Part shown: positions 54,766 to 63,939 of the stretch, in pieces | Position numbering within the stretch: the first letter of the stretch is position 1 | How the letters are laid out: the number at the start of each line of letters is the position of its first letter | From: an uncultured Prevotellaceae bacterium | GTDB taxonomy: Bacteria; Bacteroidota; Bacteroidia; Bacteroidales; Bacteroidaceae | DNA: 64,000 nucleotides | NCBI GenBank assembly: GCA_900316475.1 | Contig: ONDA01000002.1 | Span: 46,859 to 110,858 of the forward strand | Direction: 5' to 3' | The notes under the pieces: model-generated | Told to the model about the DNA's origin: nothing | Database searches by the model: none | Seen by the model: the letters and a program-made list of their open reading frames with translations, nothing else | Translations under genes and position numbers: made by a program

Positions 54766-55353
54766 ATGAGGCCGAAGGTAGCAATCATTGACCCGAACAC
54801 GCTGGCGGCTGTAGGACTGAAACAGCTGCTACAGAACGTCATACCTATCATGACGGTCGATACCTTCGGCTCATTCGCAGAATTGGAAGCTAATCAGCCC
54901 GACGACTATTTCCACTATTTCGTGGCAATGAACATCGTCATCGAGAACAGGCCATTCTTCTCTGAACGCCGGCAGAAGACCATCGTGCTGACACTCAATT
55001 TCGACACGACATCGCCCATGGCAGAGTTTCATTGTCTCTGCATCAACGTGCCCGAGAGTGAATTGGTACGCTCGCTGCTGATGTTACAACAACATGCCCA
55101 CTCTGGCGGCAAGCACCTGCCACAGATGCCGCAGGTGCTCCAGCAAAAGATTCTCAGCGACCGCGAAATTGAGGTGATGGCACTCATCGTACAAGGCTTT
55201 ATCAACAAGGAGATTGCCGAGCAGCTCAACATCAGCCTCTCGACCGTCATCACCCACCGCAAGAACATCATGGACAAACTGGGTATGAAGTCGGTATCGG
55301 CACTTACCATCTATGCCGTGATGCATGGCTACGTCGACATCAACAAAATCTGA
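54766..55353 (+). CDS. LuxR-type regulator with a degenerate receiver-like domain
   Basis: 195 residues. The C-terminal HTH is clear (LSDREIEVMALIVQGFINKEIAEQLNISLSTV, written in parts: LSDREIEVMALIVQGF; NKEIAEQLNISLSTV; HRKNIMDKLG). The N-terminal 120 residues start like a receiver (KVAIIDPNTLAAVGLKQLL) but the phospho-acceptor Asp position is not preserved (YFHYFVAMNIVI), so it is probably not phosphorylated. It follows thiL by 10 nt in the same operon. Targets unknown. Confidence 0.85.
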   Translation: MRPKVAIIDPNTLAAVGLKQLLQNVIPIMTVDTFGSFAELEANQPDDYFHYFVAMNIVIENRPFFSERRQKTIVLTLNFDTTSPMAEFHCLCINVPESELVRSLLMLQQHAHSGGKHLPQMPQVLQQKILSDREIEVMALIVQGFINKEIAEQLNISLSTVITHRKNIMDKLGMKSVSALTIYAVMHGYVDINKI

Positions 55354-55357
55354 ACAT

Positions 55358-55395
55358 AAAAGCGAGACGACCGAATCGGCCATCTCGCTTTTTTT
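55358..55395. terminator. Bidirectional terminator between the luxR and rny genes
   Basis: AAAAGCGAGA (55358-55367) pairs with TCTCGCTTTT (55383-55392), with T-runs continuing. Confidence 0.85.
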
Positions 55396-55439
55396 GTGTC
55401 TTGCGACACTTCATTTATTAACCCTTTTTCCTCTATTTA

Positions 55440-56975
55440 TTATTTAGCGTAGGCAACAGAACGGGTCTCACGGATAACGGTGATCTTCACCTGTCCGGGA
55501 TAGGTCATCTCGTTCTGAATCTTCGTAGCTATCTCGCCGCTCAGTGCCTCGGTCTCAGCATCCGACATCTTGTCGGCACCGACGATGACACGCAGTTCAC
55601 GACCAGCCTGAATAGCATAGGTCTTTGTCACACCAGGATAAGACATTGCGATAGCCTCCAAGTCGTTCAGACGCTTGATGTAAGCCTCGACTATCTCACG
55701 GCGGGCACCGGGACGGGCACCTGAGATAGCATCGCACACCTGCACAATCGGAGCCAGGAGCGTCTGCATCTCCATCTCGTCATGGTGGGCACCGATGGCG
55801 TTACAGATGTCGGGCTTCTCCTTGTATTGCTCGGCAATCTTGGCGCCATAGAGTGCGTGAGGCATCTCGCTCTCCTCGTCGGGCACCTTACCGATGTCGT
55901 GCAACAGACCGGCACGCTTGGCCTTCTTCGGGTTCAGACCCAGTTCGGCAGCCATCACAGCACAGAGGTTAGCCGTCTCGCGGGCGTGCTGCAACAGATT
56001 CTGGCCGTAAGAAGAGCGGTATTTCATCTTGCCGATAATACGAATCAGTTCGGGATGCAGGCCGTGGATACCGAGGTCGATAGCCGTACGCTTACCCGTC
56101 TCAATAATCTCGTTGTCGAGCTGCTTCTTCACCTTGGCAACCACCTCCTCAATGCGGGCGGGGTGGATACGACCGTCGCTGACCAGCTGGTGCAGGGCCA
56201 GACGGCAGGTCTCGCGGCGCACGGGGTCGAAGCCACTGATAACAATTGCTTCGGGCGTGTCGTCGACGACGATTTCAACGCCGCAGGCTGCCTCCAAGGC
56301 ACGGATGTTACGACCCTCACGGCCGATGACACGACCCTTCACGTCGTCGTTATCGATATGGAACACCGAGACGCTATTCTCGACAGCGGTCTCCGTAGCC
56401 ACGCGCTGGATGGTCTGGATGACAATCTTCTTAGCCTGTGCATTGGCGTTCAGCTTGGCCTCGTCCATAATCTCGTTGATGTAAGCCTGAGCGTCGGTGC
56501 GGGCCTCGTCCTTCAGACTCTCCACCAAACGGTTGCGAGCCTCCTCGGCACTCAGTCCACTAAGTTCCTCCAGCTTCTCGCGCTCTTTCAGCTGCATCTT
56601 CTCCAACTCCTCCTGCTTCACGGAGAGCAGTTTCTTCTCGTTGTCGATACGCTGCTGCTGGTTGTCAAGGTCATTCTTGCAGCGGCCAAGTTCCTCCTGG
56701 CGCTGGTTCAGGCTAATCTCACGCTGCTTCAGCTTGTTCTCGCTCTGCTGGATGTGCTGGTTGCGCTGTTGCACCTCCTTCTCCAGCTCTGCCTTCTTGT
56801 TCAGGAATTTCTCCTTCACCTCCAGCAGTTTTTTCTCCTTAATCACTTCAGCCTCCTTACTGGCAGCCGTCACCATCTCGTTGTATTTTCCCTTTAGTAC
56901 ATAACGGAAAATCATGTATCCGCATACGCCACCCACAATCAGGGCAGCCACGGCAATGATAATTGATAGAACCAT
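55440..56975 (-). CDS. rny: Ribonuclease Y
   Basis: 511 residues. N-terminal membrane helix ([22 protein letters not shown]), a long coiled coil (about 30-190), a KH domain ([15 protein letters not shown]) and an HD domain ([14 protein letters not shown]). It is an endoribonuclease that starts mRNA decay at the membrane. It ends AYAK. It lies 29 nt after zapA and is probably co-transcribed. Confidence 0.97.
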   Translation of the reverse strand: MVLSIIIAVAALIVGGVCGYMIFRYVLKGKYNEMVTAASKEAEVIKEKKLLEVKEKFLNKKAELEKEVQQRNQHIQQSENKLKQREISLNQRQEELGRCKNDLDNQQQRIDNEKKLLSVKQEELEKMQLKEREKLEELSGLSAEEARNRLVESLKDEARTDAQAYINEIMDEAKLNANAQAKKIVIQTIQRVATETAVENSVSVFHIDNDDVKGRVIGREGRNIRALEAACGVEIVVDDTPEAIVISGFDPVRRETCRLALHQLVSDGRIHPARIEEVVAKVKKQLDNEIIETGKRTAIDLGIHGLHPELIRIIGKMKYRSSYGQNLLQHARETANLCAVMAAELGLNPKKAKRAGLLHDIGKVPDEESEMPHALYGAKIAEQYKEKPDICNAIGAHHDEMEMQTLLAPIVQVCDAISGARPGARREIVEAYIKRLNDLEAIAMSYPGVTKTYAIQAGRELRVIVGADKMSDAETEALSGEIATKIQNEMTYPGQVKITVIRETRSVAYAK

Positions 56976-57004
56976 AATTTAAATCTATAATAGGTTAATA
57001 ATCT

Positions 57005-57304
57005 TCATTTCAACACCTCGTCAATGTCAGAAGTCAGGCGCTGAAGAAGATTATTATATGAGTCGATTTCCTTGCTGGCGTGCTCCATCTGGTACTTCAC
57101 CGCCATCTCCAATAGAGCCGTGGCAGCGATGAAACGCTCGCCTTTACGCCCCCGGAACATCTCGGCAAACTTACCATAGGTAGTCTGCACCAGCTTCTCG
57201 GCATCACGGTAGTAGCCCTCAGCATCGGGCTGCACATAGATGTCGATGCGCTCGTCGCAGATATTCAGACTTATATGTTGTTTTTCTTTCTTAACTTCAG
57301 CCAT
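57005..57304 (-). CDS. zapA: Cell division protein ZapA
   Basis: 99 residues from the ATG at 57304. A GTG at 57316, overlapping the upstream stop as TAGTG, is an alternative. The pattern ISLNICDERIDIYVQPDAEGYYRDAEKLV and a C-terminal helix matches Bacteroidetes ZapA, which bundles FtsZ filaments. Confidence 0.8.
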   Translation of the reverse strand: MAEVKKEKQHISLNICDERIDIYVQPDAEGYYRDAEKLVQTTYGKFAEMFRGRKGERFIAATALLEMAVKYQMEHASKEIDSYNNLLQRLTSDIDEVLK

Positions 57305-57315
57305 AGCTTCTGTCA

Positions 57316-57618
57316 CTATTTCTTATTCTCATCACTAAGGATGGTGATGCACTTATTGACCTCACGAATCAGTTTCGACAGCCGATCCTTGGCTCCCTGC
57401 AGGTCGCCGTCGGTAATCTCCACCATACGTGCCATCTTCAGTGCGTTGTAGTCTTGTTCACTACGAGAGAGCTTTTCCTGCAAAGCCTTGATGTCCGCTT
57501 CATTCTTGTCGACCATACGATACAACTCCTCATTCTCTTTCTTCAGTTCCTGAAAGCGGAGGATGAGTTGCCGTACGCGGCCTTCAAACGCAGCTAAAAC
57601 AATCTCGTTCTGAGTCAT
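57316..57618 (-). CDS. Coiled-coil protein upstream of zapA (ZapB-like role possible)
   Basis: 100 residues, mostly one coiled coil (ILRFQELKKENEELYRMVDK, LQEKLSRSEQDYNALK). It is stop-to-start coupled with zapA. In Bacteroidetes such a protein commonly precedes zapA; a divisome role is inferred from position only. Confidence 0.75.
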   Translation of the reverse strand: MTQNEIVLAAFEGRVRQLILRFQELKKENEELYRMVDKNEADIKALQEKLSRSEQDYNALKMARMVEITDGDLQGAKDRLSKLIREVNKCITILSDENKK

Positions 57619-57707
57619 GGCTACACCTTTTTGAAGTACAAAGGTAGTTATTTTCCTCGTAACTCTCTGCTTCTACGCCAGTTATTTAATAATAATTAAG
57701 AAGTTGT

Positions 57708-58334
57708 TTATTTCTTGTCGCTATCAGCAGGCTGCTTTTCTTTTTTGGCCAGCATCACTACGCGATAGATAAAATTGGTAACCCACTGCTGCGAAAAGCC
57801 CAACTTCTGGTTGTACTTACGTACGTCGACCACGGCCTTCATCACACTGGCATCCGTAAAGTCGTTCTTGTTGAAGATGTCGCCGACGGTCTTCTCAGTC
57901 ATCGTGTAGATGGCCTTCTTAAAGAAGCTCGGCACGCGCAGCTTGAACTTCATCAGGTTCGTCGTCAGCATCATCAGTTCCTGCGTAAAGCCCTGGAACT
58001 GGTACATATACGTCTGCACGTCCTGCGGCGTCTTGCAACGGCGGCGGATGCTCTGATCAATCTCCTTGGTGAACGACTCATCCATCTCATACATCTCCAC
58101 CATCATCTTCGTCACGCGCTGTTTCTCTGCCACGCCGAGGCGGTTGTTCACCGTAGGCACCTTCAGCGTCTGCTTGAACACACGCAGGTCGGGCAGTGCT
58201 GCCAGGTTCGAGATATGCAAGTCGGCAGCCATCACTGCCTGAAAATACACGCGGATGAGCGTCATGAAGTCCTCCATGCCGCCAACCTTCTGTTCCTCCT
58301 CTTTCTTACCGAAAAGTTTATTCCAAAATGCCAT
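57708..58334 (-). CDS. Conserved cytoplasmic protein of unknown function
   Basis: 208 residues starting MAFWNKLFGKKEEEQK. Largely helical (EDFMTLIRVYFQAVMAADLH, FTQELMMLTTNLMKFKLRVP), no signal peptide. The frame is open upstream to 58598, but the -7 box TAACTTTG (58368-58361) places the start at 58334. Family not recognised. Confidence 0.8.
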   Translation of the reverse strand: MAFWNKLFGKKEEEQKVGGMEDFMTLIRVYFQAVMAADLHISNLAALPDLRVFKQTLKVPTVNNRLGVAEKQRVTKMMVEMYEMDESFTKEIDQSIRRRCKTPQDVQTYMYQFQGFTQELMMLTTNLMKFKLRVPSFFKKAIYTMTEKTVGDIFNKNDFTDASVMKAVVDVRKYNQKLGFSQQWVTNFIYRVVMLAKKEKQPADSDKK

Positions 58335-58824
58335 TTTTCCAAATATTACGAAACTGCCTGCAAAGTTACGAAAAAAAGTTGACTTGGAAAAGCAATTTTG
58401 GAGAATTAACGCGACAAAGTGCATAGACAAAGGCTTTTCGAGGAAAAACGAAGCAATACAGTCGGAAGGCTCTACGCAAATCTTGGAAGATTGCGGCAAG
58501 AGTTCGGTTGCCAAATCGAACTCGGCTTTGCCGCTTGCCTTAGCAAGAACCCTGTCAACCGCCCTCAGAGACAAAGAAAGTGGCGGCTTTTGGCACATGC
58601 AAGGTGCCGATTGTCATAGCCGACCTAAACTTTTAACACTTTGGAACTGACTTTCCTCATTCTGCCGTGATTTGCGTAGTGGAAGAATACTCAAAACATT
58701 GTATTTTTGCAGCCCGAATTTAGACATTGGAGAAAGAAGTACGTCAAGAAGCACTTTTTCTGTATTGTTCTACGCGAGCAAGAGTAAGTTGAAGAATGGT
58801 ATTGTACCTATCATGAGAAGAACT
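58335..58824. other. Gene-free stretch
   Basis: 490 bp with the promoter of 57708-58334 at its left end and a TATTTTTG box on the plus strand (58702-58709) without a good -33 partner. The open frames here have no family look. It may be decayed DNA next to the toxin-antitoxin scar. Confidence 0.5.
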
Positions 58825-59091
58825 TTATGCTGGCACACTAATGATTGGTTCGCCGAGGGCCAGCGATATACCAGCAAGGGTTTTAGTCGTGAAGTTATGC
58901 CGACCAGTGAGCCATTTAGAGATTTCCGACTCCCGCTTACCCATCTTTGCGGCCAACTCCTTCTGTGTGATACCTTTCTTCTTCAGCAAGGCATCAATGC
59001 GGTCTGCAATCTCAAACGAGAGGTTGAACTCGGCACGGGTCTCATCTGAGACGTTTGCCAGACACTCGCGAAATAACGGATTAGTAATCAT
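58825..59091 (-). CDS. HigA-type antitoxin, Xre-family HTH
   Basis: 88 residues. The HTH spans ALLKKKGITQKELAAKMG, KRESEISKWLTGRHNFT, TKTLAGISLALG. The N-terminal ITNPLFRECLANVSDETRAEFNLSFEIADRI is typical of antitoxins paired with small HigB/RelE-like toxins in Bacteroidetes. Its ATG overlaps the stop of a broken toxin gene (ATGA). A palindrome in the promoter is likely its own operator. Confidence 0.85.
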   Translation of the reverse strand: MITNPLFRECLANVSDETRAEFNLSFEIADRIDALLKKKGITQKELAAKMGKRESEISKWLTGRHNFTTKTLAGISLALGEPIISVPA

Positions 59092-59257
59092 ATCTCAAAA
59101 ACTTTGTTGTCTATTCCCACTATCATGTTCTTCTCAATTGTAATGCTGCCGTTCTGCTGAGCCTGTTTCAACAACTCGTCAAACTACCGTTGAAGCAAAT
59201 AGAGTATAGGCTCACGTTGTCGTTCTGCTCGATGGTCTTCAAATTAATCGTTTTCAT
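59088..59257 (-). pseudogene. HigB-like toxin gene with an internal deletion and frameshift
   Basis: The start is intact: MKTINLKTIEQNDNVSLYSI, the normal opening of these toxins. After about 25 codons the frame switches to the toxin's C-terminal end (FDELLKQAQQNGSITIEKN, then MIVGIDNKVFEI), which is +1 to the first. The middle, about 80-90 residues in the family as I remember it, is missing. The antitoxin gene behind it is whole. Confidence 0.75.
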
Positions 59258-59280
59258 TGCTCATTGTCATTTGGTCGGTG

Positions 59281-59320
59281 CAAAGATACAACTTTTTTCT
59301 TATAATTCACTTAAAAGTGA
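59281..59320 (-). promoter_or_regulatory. Promoter and operator of the toxin-antitoxin locus
   Basis: A TATCTTTG -7 box (59288-59281, minus) and, about 20 nt upstream, the palindrome TCACTTAAAAGTGA (59307-59320). A half-site AAAAGTGA recurs at 59364-59371. Antitoxins of this type usually bind such a palindrome. Confidence 0.6.
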
Positions 59321-59542
59321 AGAAAATATATTAATTTTGTTGTCAATTTGTGATATTCATAAAAAAGTGAAGCCTATTATTAACTTTTGTCTAACTTTAG
59401 CCAAGAAAGCTGCACCATCTGAGACGATGAAAGGTGAGAGATTGGTCGTTTGTACAAACTACGCATGTCACATGCAATCTCTTGGGAATCTTCTCTGTTT
59501 ATTATTTCGTATAAAGCAATCTTCTTGCACTTTGGAGGTTAT

Positions 59543-59857
59543 ATGAATCAATTACTATATATCGTCTGGAATCCGGACCTCGTAGCATTCAGACTGGGTC
59601 CTCTGTCGGTGCGATGGTACGGGCTTTTGTGGCCAATCGGACTCGCACTAGCCTATCTCGTGGTGAAACGCCTGTATAAGGAGCAGAAAATTAAGGACGA
59701 ACTCCTCGCTCCACTTTTCATCTACAGTTTCTTCGGTATCCTGATTGGTGCCCGACTGGGGCATTGCATCTTCTATCAGCCTCAGGATTTATCCACATTC
59801 CAAAGTGATAGGCTATATCGCGATGTGCGTAAGTGCCACCATATCGCCCAGCCTTAG
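59543..59857 (+). pseudogene. lgt: Truncated prolipoprotein diacylglyceryl transferase (lgt) fragment
   Basis: The first about 80 codons are a normal Lgt N-terminus (WNPDLVAFRLGPLSVRWYGL, IGLALAYLVVKRLY, FFGILIGARLGHCIFY). From about 59783 the frame enters unrelated DNA and stops after 24 junk codons. Lgt is normally 270-300 residues and essential, since it attaches the lipid to lipoproteins, so either another copy exists, or the junction is a rearrangement or assembly chimera. Confidence 0.85.
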
Positions 59858-60029
59858 AGAAGATACCAATGGCACCTGTCTTTTCTATCCATGTCTTGAC
59901 TGACAGAACAAAGTTATTACTGCCCGCCATATTTCTAAATGTACCGAATTCGGTACAATTAAAATTTGGATTGTAGAGCATTTCCCATTCTCCAAGATAC
60001 TCAATCGTACTTACATTAATCTTTGCCAT
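59784..60029 (-). pseudogene. Truncated KilA-N domain protein
   Basis: The start MAKINVSTIEYLGEWEMLYN, then FGTFRNMAGSNNFVLSVKTW, RYGGTYAHRDIAYHFGMWIN is the N-terminal part of a KilA-N (phage-type DNA-binding) protein. It ends at the same junction as the lgt fragment, then runs antisense into lgt. A TACCTTTG -7 box (60067-60060) lies upstream. The family is often phage-borne or found in accessory DNA. Confidence 0.8.
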
Positions 60030-60117
60030 AGGATAGTCTCTTCTATTAATATATGTGTGCAAAGGTAGTTCAAAATCATGAGACTAAAGAAGAATGAGTG
60101 AAAAATCCTTCAAAAGT

Positions 60118-60148
60118 TTTGTAATCTCGTTTCTTCTGTGTACCTTTG
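60118..60148 (+). promoter_or_regulatory. Promoter without an evident gene
   Basis: TTTG (60118-60121), 19 nt, TACCTTTG (60141-60148). Downstream only a three-codon frame (ATG at 60160) is found. The stretch 60068-60511 holds no gene I can support; an unremarkable frame at 60146-60355 has no family look. Confidence 0.5.
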
Positions 60149-60511
60149 CACCCCAACAATGAGCCATTAAAACAGGCTGGTGGCTCAGCGTCGAGTGGTC
60201 TTACAATACGCATATCGCGGCAGAATACGGAAATCAGAAGGTTTCCAAATCGTAACCTCGAAAACTGCGTTATCTCCCAAACCTCCGATAAACAAAGATG
60301 GTTTGAGATTTCTTCCAAAGTTACGAAAAGTCGAGAGCAGAACAAAAGATTTTAATTTTTTTTATGCCGAGACAGAGAAGTTTCCTTGAGCAAAGCGAAA
60401 AACTTCGCCGATTTATTGGCAAAGGTACGAAGAAAAATGTAGTAACGAAGCGATTTTGGAATAATGCGTTACTAAAAATTGCTTAACAGGACGAATAAAA
60501 GTTGCCAAAAG

Positions 60512-60543
60512 TTTGCAAAGCCATTAAATTATATGTATCTTTG
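60512..60543 (+). promoter_or_regulatory. Promoter of rfbA
   Basis: TTTG (60512-60515), 20 nt, TATCTTTG (60536-60543). The ATG is at 60565. Confidence 0.82.
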
Positions 60544-60564
60544 CAATCAAACTTCAAAAAGACT

Positions 60565-61440
60565 ATGAAAGGAATTGTATTAGCTGGCGGTAGCGGCACA
60601 CGCCTCTACCCTATCACCAAGGGAATATCGAAACAGCTAATTCCCATCTTCGACAAGCCGATGATATACTATCCCATCTCGGCCCTGATGCTGGCAGGCA
60701 TCCGCGACATTCTGATTATCTCGACACCACACGACCTGCCGGGCTTCCGCCGCCTGCTTGGTACGGGTGAGGAGTTAGGCGTGCGTTTTGAGTATGCCGA
60801 GCAGCCGTCGCCCGACGGACTGGCACAGGCCTTTATCATCGGCGAGGAGTTTATCGGCGATGACTGCGCCTGCCTGGTCCTGGGCGACAACATCTTCTAC
60901 GGCTCCGGATTCACCGGTCTGCTGAAGCAGAGTGTGGAGAATGCCGAGAAGCACGGACTGGCGACGGTCTTCGGCTACTATGTCAACGACCCGGAGCGCT
61001 ACGGCGTGGCAGAGTTCGACAAGGAAGGCAACTGCCTCTCTATCGAGGAGAAACCTGAGCACCCGAAGTCGAACTACGCGGTTGTGGGACTGTACTTCTA
61101 TCCCAACAGCGTGGTCAACATTGCCAAGACCATCAAGCCCAGCGCACGCGGCGAACTGGAGATTACGACCGTCAACCAGGAATTCTTAGCCCAACAGAAG
61201 CTGAAGGTGCAGACGCTACAGCGCGGCTTTGCCTGGCTCGACACGGGCACCCACGACTCGCTGGCCGAGGCGTCGACCTTCATCGAGGTGATTGAGAAGC
61301 GGCAGGGACTGAAGGTGGCCTGCCTTGAGGAGATTGCCTACAAAAAGGGCTGGATAGACCGCGAACGACTGAAAGAGCTGGCTCAGCCAATGCTGAAGAA
61401 CGGCTACGGACAGTATCTGATGCAGTTAGCCACCCTCTGA
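60565..61440 (+). CDS. rfbA: Glucose-1-phosphate thymidylyltransferase
   Basis: 291 residues. First step of dTDP-L-rhamnose synthesis, for O-antigen or capsule. Motifs: [83 protein letters not shown]. Length fits RmlA. The other rml genes are not adjacent. Confidence 0.97.
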   Translation: MKGIVLAGGSGTRLYPITKGISKQLIPIFDKPMIYYPISALMLAGIRDILIISTPHDLPGFRRLLGTGEELGVRFEYAEQPSPDGLAQAFIIGEEFIGDDCACLVLGDNIFYGSGFTGLLKQSVENAEKHGLATVFGYYVNDPERYGVAEFDKEGNCLSIEEKPEHPKSNYAVVGLYFYPNSVVNIAKTIKPSARGELEITTVNQEFLAQQKLKVQTLQRGFAWLDTGTHDSLAEASTFIEVIEKRQGLKVACLEEIAYKKGWIDRERLKELAQPMLKNGYGQYLMQLATL

Positions 61441-61485
61441 AAGACAGGAGTACTTTAGAACATAAGGACAGGAGTACAAGAGTAC

Positions 61486-61523
61486 AAAAAAGCTGGAAGC
61501 ACAAAACTTCCAGCTATTTTTTT
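61486..61523. terminator. Bidirectional terminator between rfbA and rplT
   Basis: AGCTGGAAG (61491-61499), loop CACAAAA, CTTCCAGCT (61507-61515), flanked by A-run and T-run. Confidence 0.92.
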
Positions 61524-61540
61524 GATAAGGAAAACAGTTC

Positions 61541-61885
61541 TTACTTTACCTTTTCAACGATGGCCTTGAAAGCCTCGGGGTTGTTCATAGCCAGGTCGGC
61601 GAGCACCTTACGGTTAATCTCGATACCTGCCTTCGAGAGGGCACCCATCAGCTGTGAGTAGCTCATGCCGTTCAGACGAGCGGCAGCGTTGATACGCTGA
61701 ATCCACAGGCTGCGGAAGGCACGCTTCTTGTTACGACGGTCACGATAGGCGTATGTCAGACCCTTCTCCCAGGTGTTCTTGGCTACTGTCCAAACATTCT
61801 TGCGGGCTCCGAAGTAGCCGCGGGTGAGCTTCAAAATTCTCTTACGCTTTGCTCTTGATGCAACGTGATTTACTGATCTTGGCAT
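61541..61885 (-). CDS. rplT: 50S ribosomal protein L20
   Basis: 114 residues: [71 protein letters not shown]. Highly basic; binds 23S rRNA early in assembly. Third gene of the infC-rpmI-rplT operon. Confidence 0.98.
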   Translation of the reverse strand: MPRSVNHVASRAKRKRILKLTRGYFGARKNVWTVAKNTWEKGLTYAYRDRRNKKRAFRSLWIQRINAAARLNGMSYSQLMGALSKAGIEINRKVLADLAMNNPEAFKAIVEKVK

Positions 61886-61922
61886 AGTTTCTTACTTCTT
61901 TAATGTTCGACAATAGGTTGTT

Positions 61923-62120
61923 TTAACGGAGACACAACAGGTCACGAACCTGCTTCATGTTTGTCTGGTCAACGAGCGTTGAACCGCACAAATTACGCTT
62001 CTGCTTCTTGGTCTTCTTTGTCAGAATGTGGCTGTGGTAAGCGTGATGTCTCTTTACCTTACCTGTACCGGTAAACGAGAATCTCTTCTTTGCACCGGAG
62101 TTTGTCTTTACTTTTGGCAT
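61923..62120 (-). CDS. rpmI: 50S ribosomal protein L35
   Basis: 65 residues: [40 protein letters not shown]. It lies between infC and rplT as in most bacteria. Confidence 0.98.
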   Translation of the reverse strand: MPKVKTNSGAKKRFSFTGTGKVKRHHAYHSHILTKKTKKQKRNLCGSTLVDQTNMKQVRDLLCLR

Positions 62121-62196
62121 TTTTTTAATGTTTTAATTGTTTATAAATTAACGGTGGCAACGCATATACCGGGCGCAGCGCACCTTACTAAATTCT

Positions 62197-62904
62197 TTAC
62201 TCTTCAGTCTCCGTCAGCTTCTTCAGCGCATCGGCCGAAATCTTAGCATTGGCGAACAGTCCGCCATTTGCAGGTGTCTCGGTGTCAATCTCCGGCACCT
62301 CGCTGGCCTGCACCTTCTTTGTTTCCTTGGCATTAGCTTCGGAGGCCTCACGGTCGCGAGCCTGCTGGCTCTTCTTCTTCTCGCCGGCCTTCTTCGGTGC
62401 CAGGTAGAGGAACATCTTCTTACCCTCCAACGACGGCATGCCTTCGACCTTGCCCACCTCTTCGAGGTCGTTGGCAAATCTCAGCAGCAACACTTCGCCC
62501 TGCTCCTTGAACAGAATGGAGCGGCCACGGAAGAATACATACGCGCGCACCTTATTTCCTTCTTCCAGGAACTCGCGAGCGTGCTTCAGCTTGAACTGGT
62601 AGTCGTGCTCGTCGGTCTGGGGGCCGAAACGGATTTCCTTCACCTCCACCTTCACCTGCTTGGCCTTCATCTCCTTGGCGCGCTTCTTCTGCTGGTAGAG
62701 GAACTTTGAGTAGTCGATGAGACGACAGACTGGCGGGTTGGCGTTAGGTGAAATCTCGACGAGGTCAACGCCTTGTTCACGGGCCATATTCAGTGCATCG
62801 CGAGTAGGAACGACGGTAGAACCGTTGTCACCGACGATGCGCACTTCACGTACACGTATCTGTTCGTTGACACGGTACTGTTGCTTCATTTTGTCATTCT
62901 TCAT
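62197..62904 (-). CDS. infC: Translation initiation factor IF-3
   Basis: 235 residues. N-domain [20 protein letters not shown], linker and C-domain [38 protein letters not shown]. It has a roughly 50-residue Bacteroidetes-type C-terminal extension (rich in Lys, Glu and Ala) beyond the usual 180 residues. A TACCTTTG -7 box lies at 62937-62930. The start could also be the Met five codons later (62889). Confidence 0.97.
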   Translation of the reverse strand: MKNDKMKQQYRVNEQIRVREVRIVGDNGSTVVPTRDALNMAREQGVDLVEISPNANPPVCRLIDYSKFLYQQKKRAKEMKAKQVKVEVKEIRFGPQTDEHDYQFKLKHAREFLEEGNKVRAYVFFRGRSILFKEQGEVLLLRFANDLEEVGKVEGMPSLEGKKMFLYLAPKKAGEKKKSQQARDREASEANAKETKKVQASEVPEIDTETPANGGLFANAKISADALKKLTETEE

Positions 62905-63041
62905 CCACTATTTTTTCAAAAATCGGCTGCAAAGGTACGAAAAGTCAGTGAATTAACAAAACAATTTTTCAATTATTTTTGTCTCCGTAATCATTTTTTT
63001 ACAAAAAAAAAGAAAAACGAGCAGACAGGAATGACCGCCGA

Positions 63042-63125
63042 CCTTTACCGTAAGCAAACCTCACCTTTACCGTAAGCAAACCTCACCTTTACCGTAAGCA
63101 AAGGTTCTCCTTTACCGTCAGCAAA
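63042..63125. repeat. Four direct repeats with 22-bp period upstream of the GH43 gene
   Basis: CCTTTACCGTAAGCAAA starts at 63042, 63064, 63086 and, with one change (CCGTCAGC), at 63109. The 22/22/23-bp period is about two helical turns. The unit holds a partly symmetric TTTACCGTAAGCAAA. The rest of 62938-63197 is AT-rich with no gene. Confidence 0.88.
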
Positions 63126-63197
63126 ACACGCCGTTGCTGTTGGCAAGCTCATAGGGAGTCATTTTTCCCAGAATTCGCAAACTTTTGACGACAAACA

Positions 63198-63229
63198 TTG
63201 TTGTAATTACAAATAATGTTGTAACTTTG
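63198..63229 (+). promoter_or_regulatory. Promoter of the GH43 gene
   Basis: TTG (63198-63200), 21 nt, TAACTTTG (63222-63229). The repeat array ends 70 nt upstream, a suitable distance for an activator site. Confidence 0.72.
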
Positions 63230-63261
63230 CAGCAAAATACAGAACGACTAAACAACTACTT

Positions 63262-63939
63262 ATGACGGACCATGTTCTTTTCATTCTGGCACTGATGGCT
63301 ATTGGCCAGACAGCTGCCGCACAAGGACCGCGTCGCGGTTTTCAGCGTGAAGCATTTACTACCGAGACACCGATGGTACACGACCCCGTTATGGCTAAGG
63401 ACGGCGACACGTATTACATTTTTTCCACGGGCATGGGCATCAGCCAGATGACATCGAAAGACCGCAAGACGTGGACGGTGCTGCCACAGCCCGTGATGAC
63501 CGTCATCCCCGGCTGGACGACGGACTCCGTACCTGGATTCGGCAACCACGTCTGGGCTCCCGACGTCATCCAGTGGCACGGCCGCTGGTGGATGGCCTAC
63601 AGCTGCTCCACCTTCGGCAAGAACAACTCGGCCATCGGTCTGCTCAGCAGTCGCACCCTGCGTGCAAGAATATGGAAAGACGAGGGATGCATAGTGACCT
63701 CGCGCGACAAGCGTGACAACTGGAACGCCATAGACCCCAACTTCGTCATCGACGACAACGACCAGCCGTGGCTCGTGTGGGGTTCGTTCTGGGACGGCAT
63801 ACAACTGGTCCGCCTCGACACGACGATGCATATTGCCCAAGGCGCCAAGCCGCGCACCATTGCCCGCCGCTATGACCCTGACTACAAGCCCACGGAACCG
63901 AACTTTTACCTTTGCATGCTGGAATCTGAGCAGGTCTAA
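63262..63939 (+). pseudogene. Glycoside hydrolase family 43 (arabinanase-like), 3' part lost
   Basis: 225 codons. Signal peptide MTDHVLFILALMAIGQTAAA. The GH43 propeller start is clear: MVHDPVMAKDGDTYYIFSTG (catalytic base Asp), GFGNHVWAPDVIQWHGRWWM, AIDPNFVIDDNDQPWLVWGS (second Asp). It most resembles arabinan endo-1,5-alpha-L-arabinosidase. After PTEPN (about 63900) the expected stretch with the catalytic Glu (IEAPF type) is missing. Instead, 11 unrelated codons and a stop follow, then non-coding DNA to the window end. It is broken by an insertion, deletion or assembly join. Confidence 0.85.

Noticed and set aside
60146-60355. 69-codon frames in both directions downstream of an orphan promoter
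   Set aside because: No start codon in a fitting position, no family look; treated as non-coding.
63042-63125. Possible CRISPR array
   Set aside because: Units are 17 bp with 5-6 bp gaps, far too short for repeat-spacer units, and no cas gene is near.
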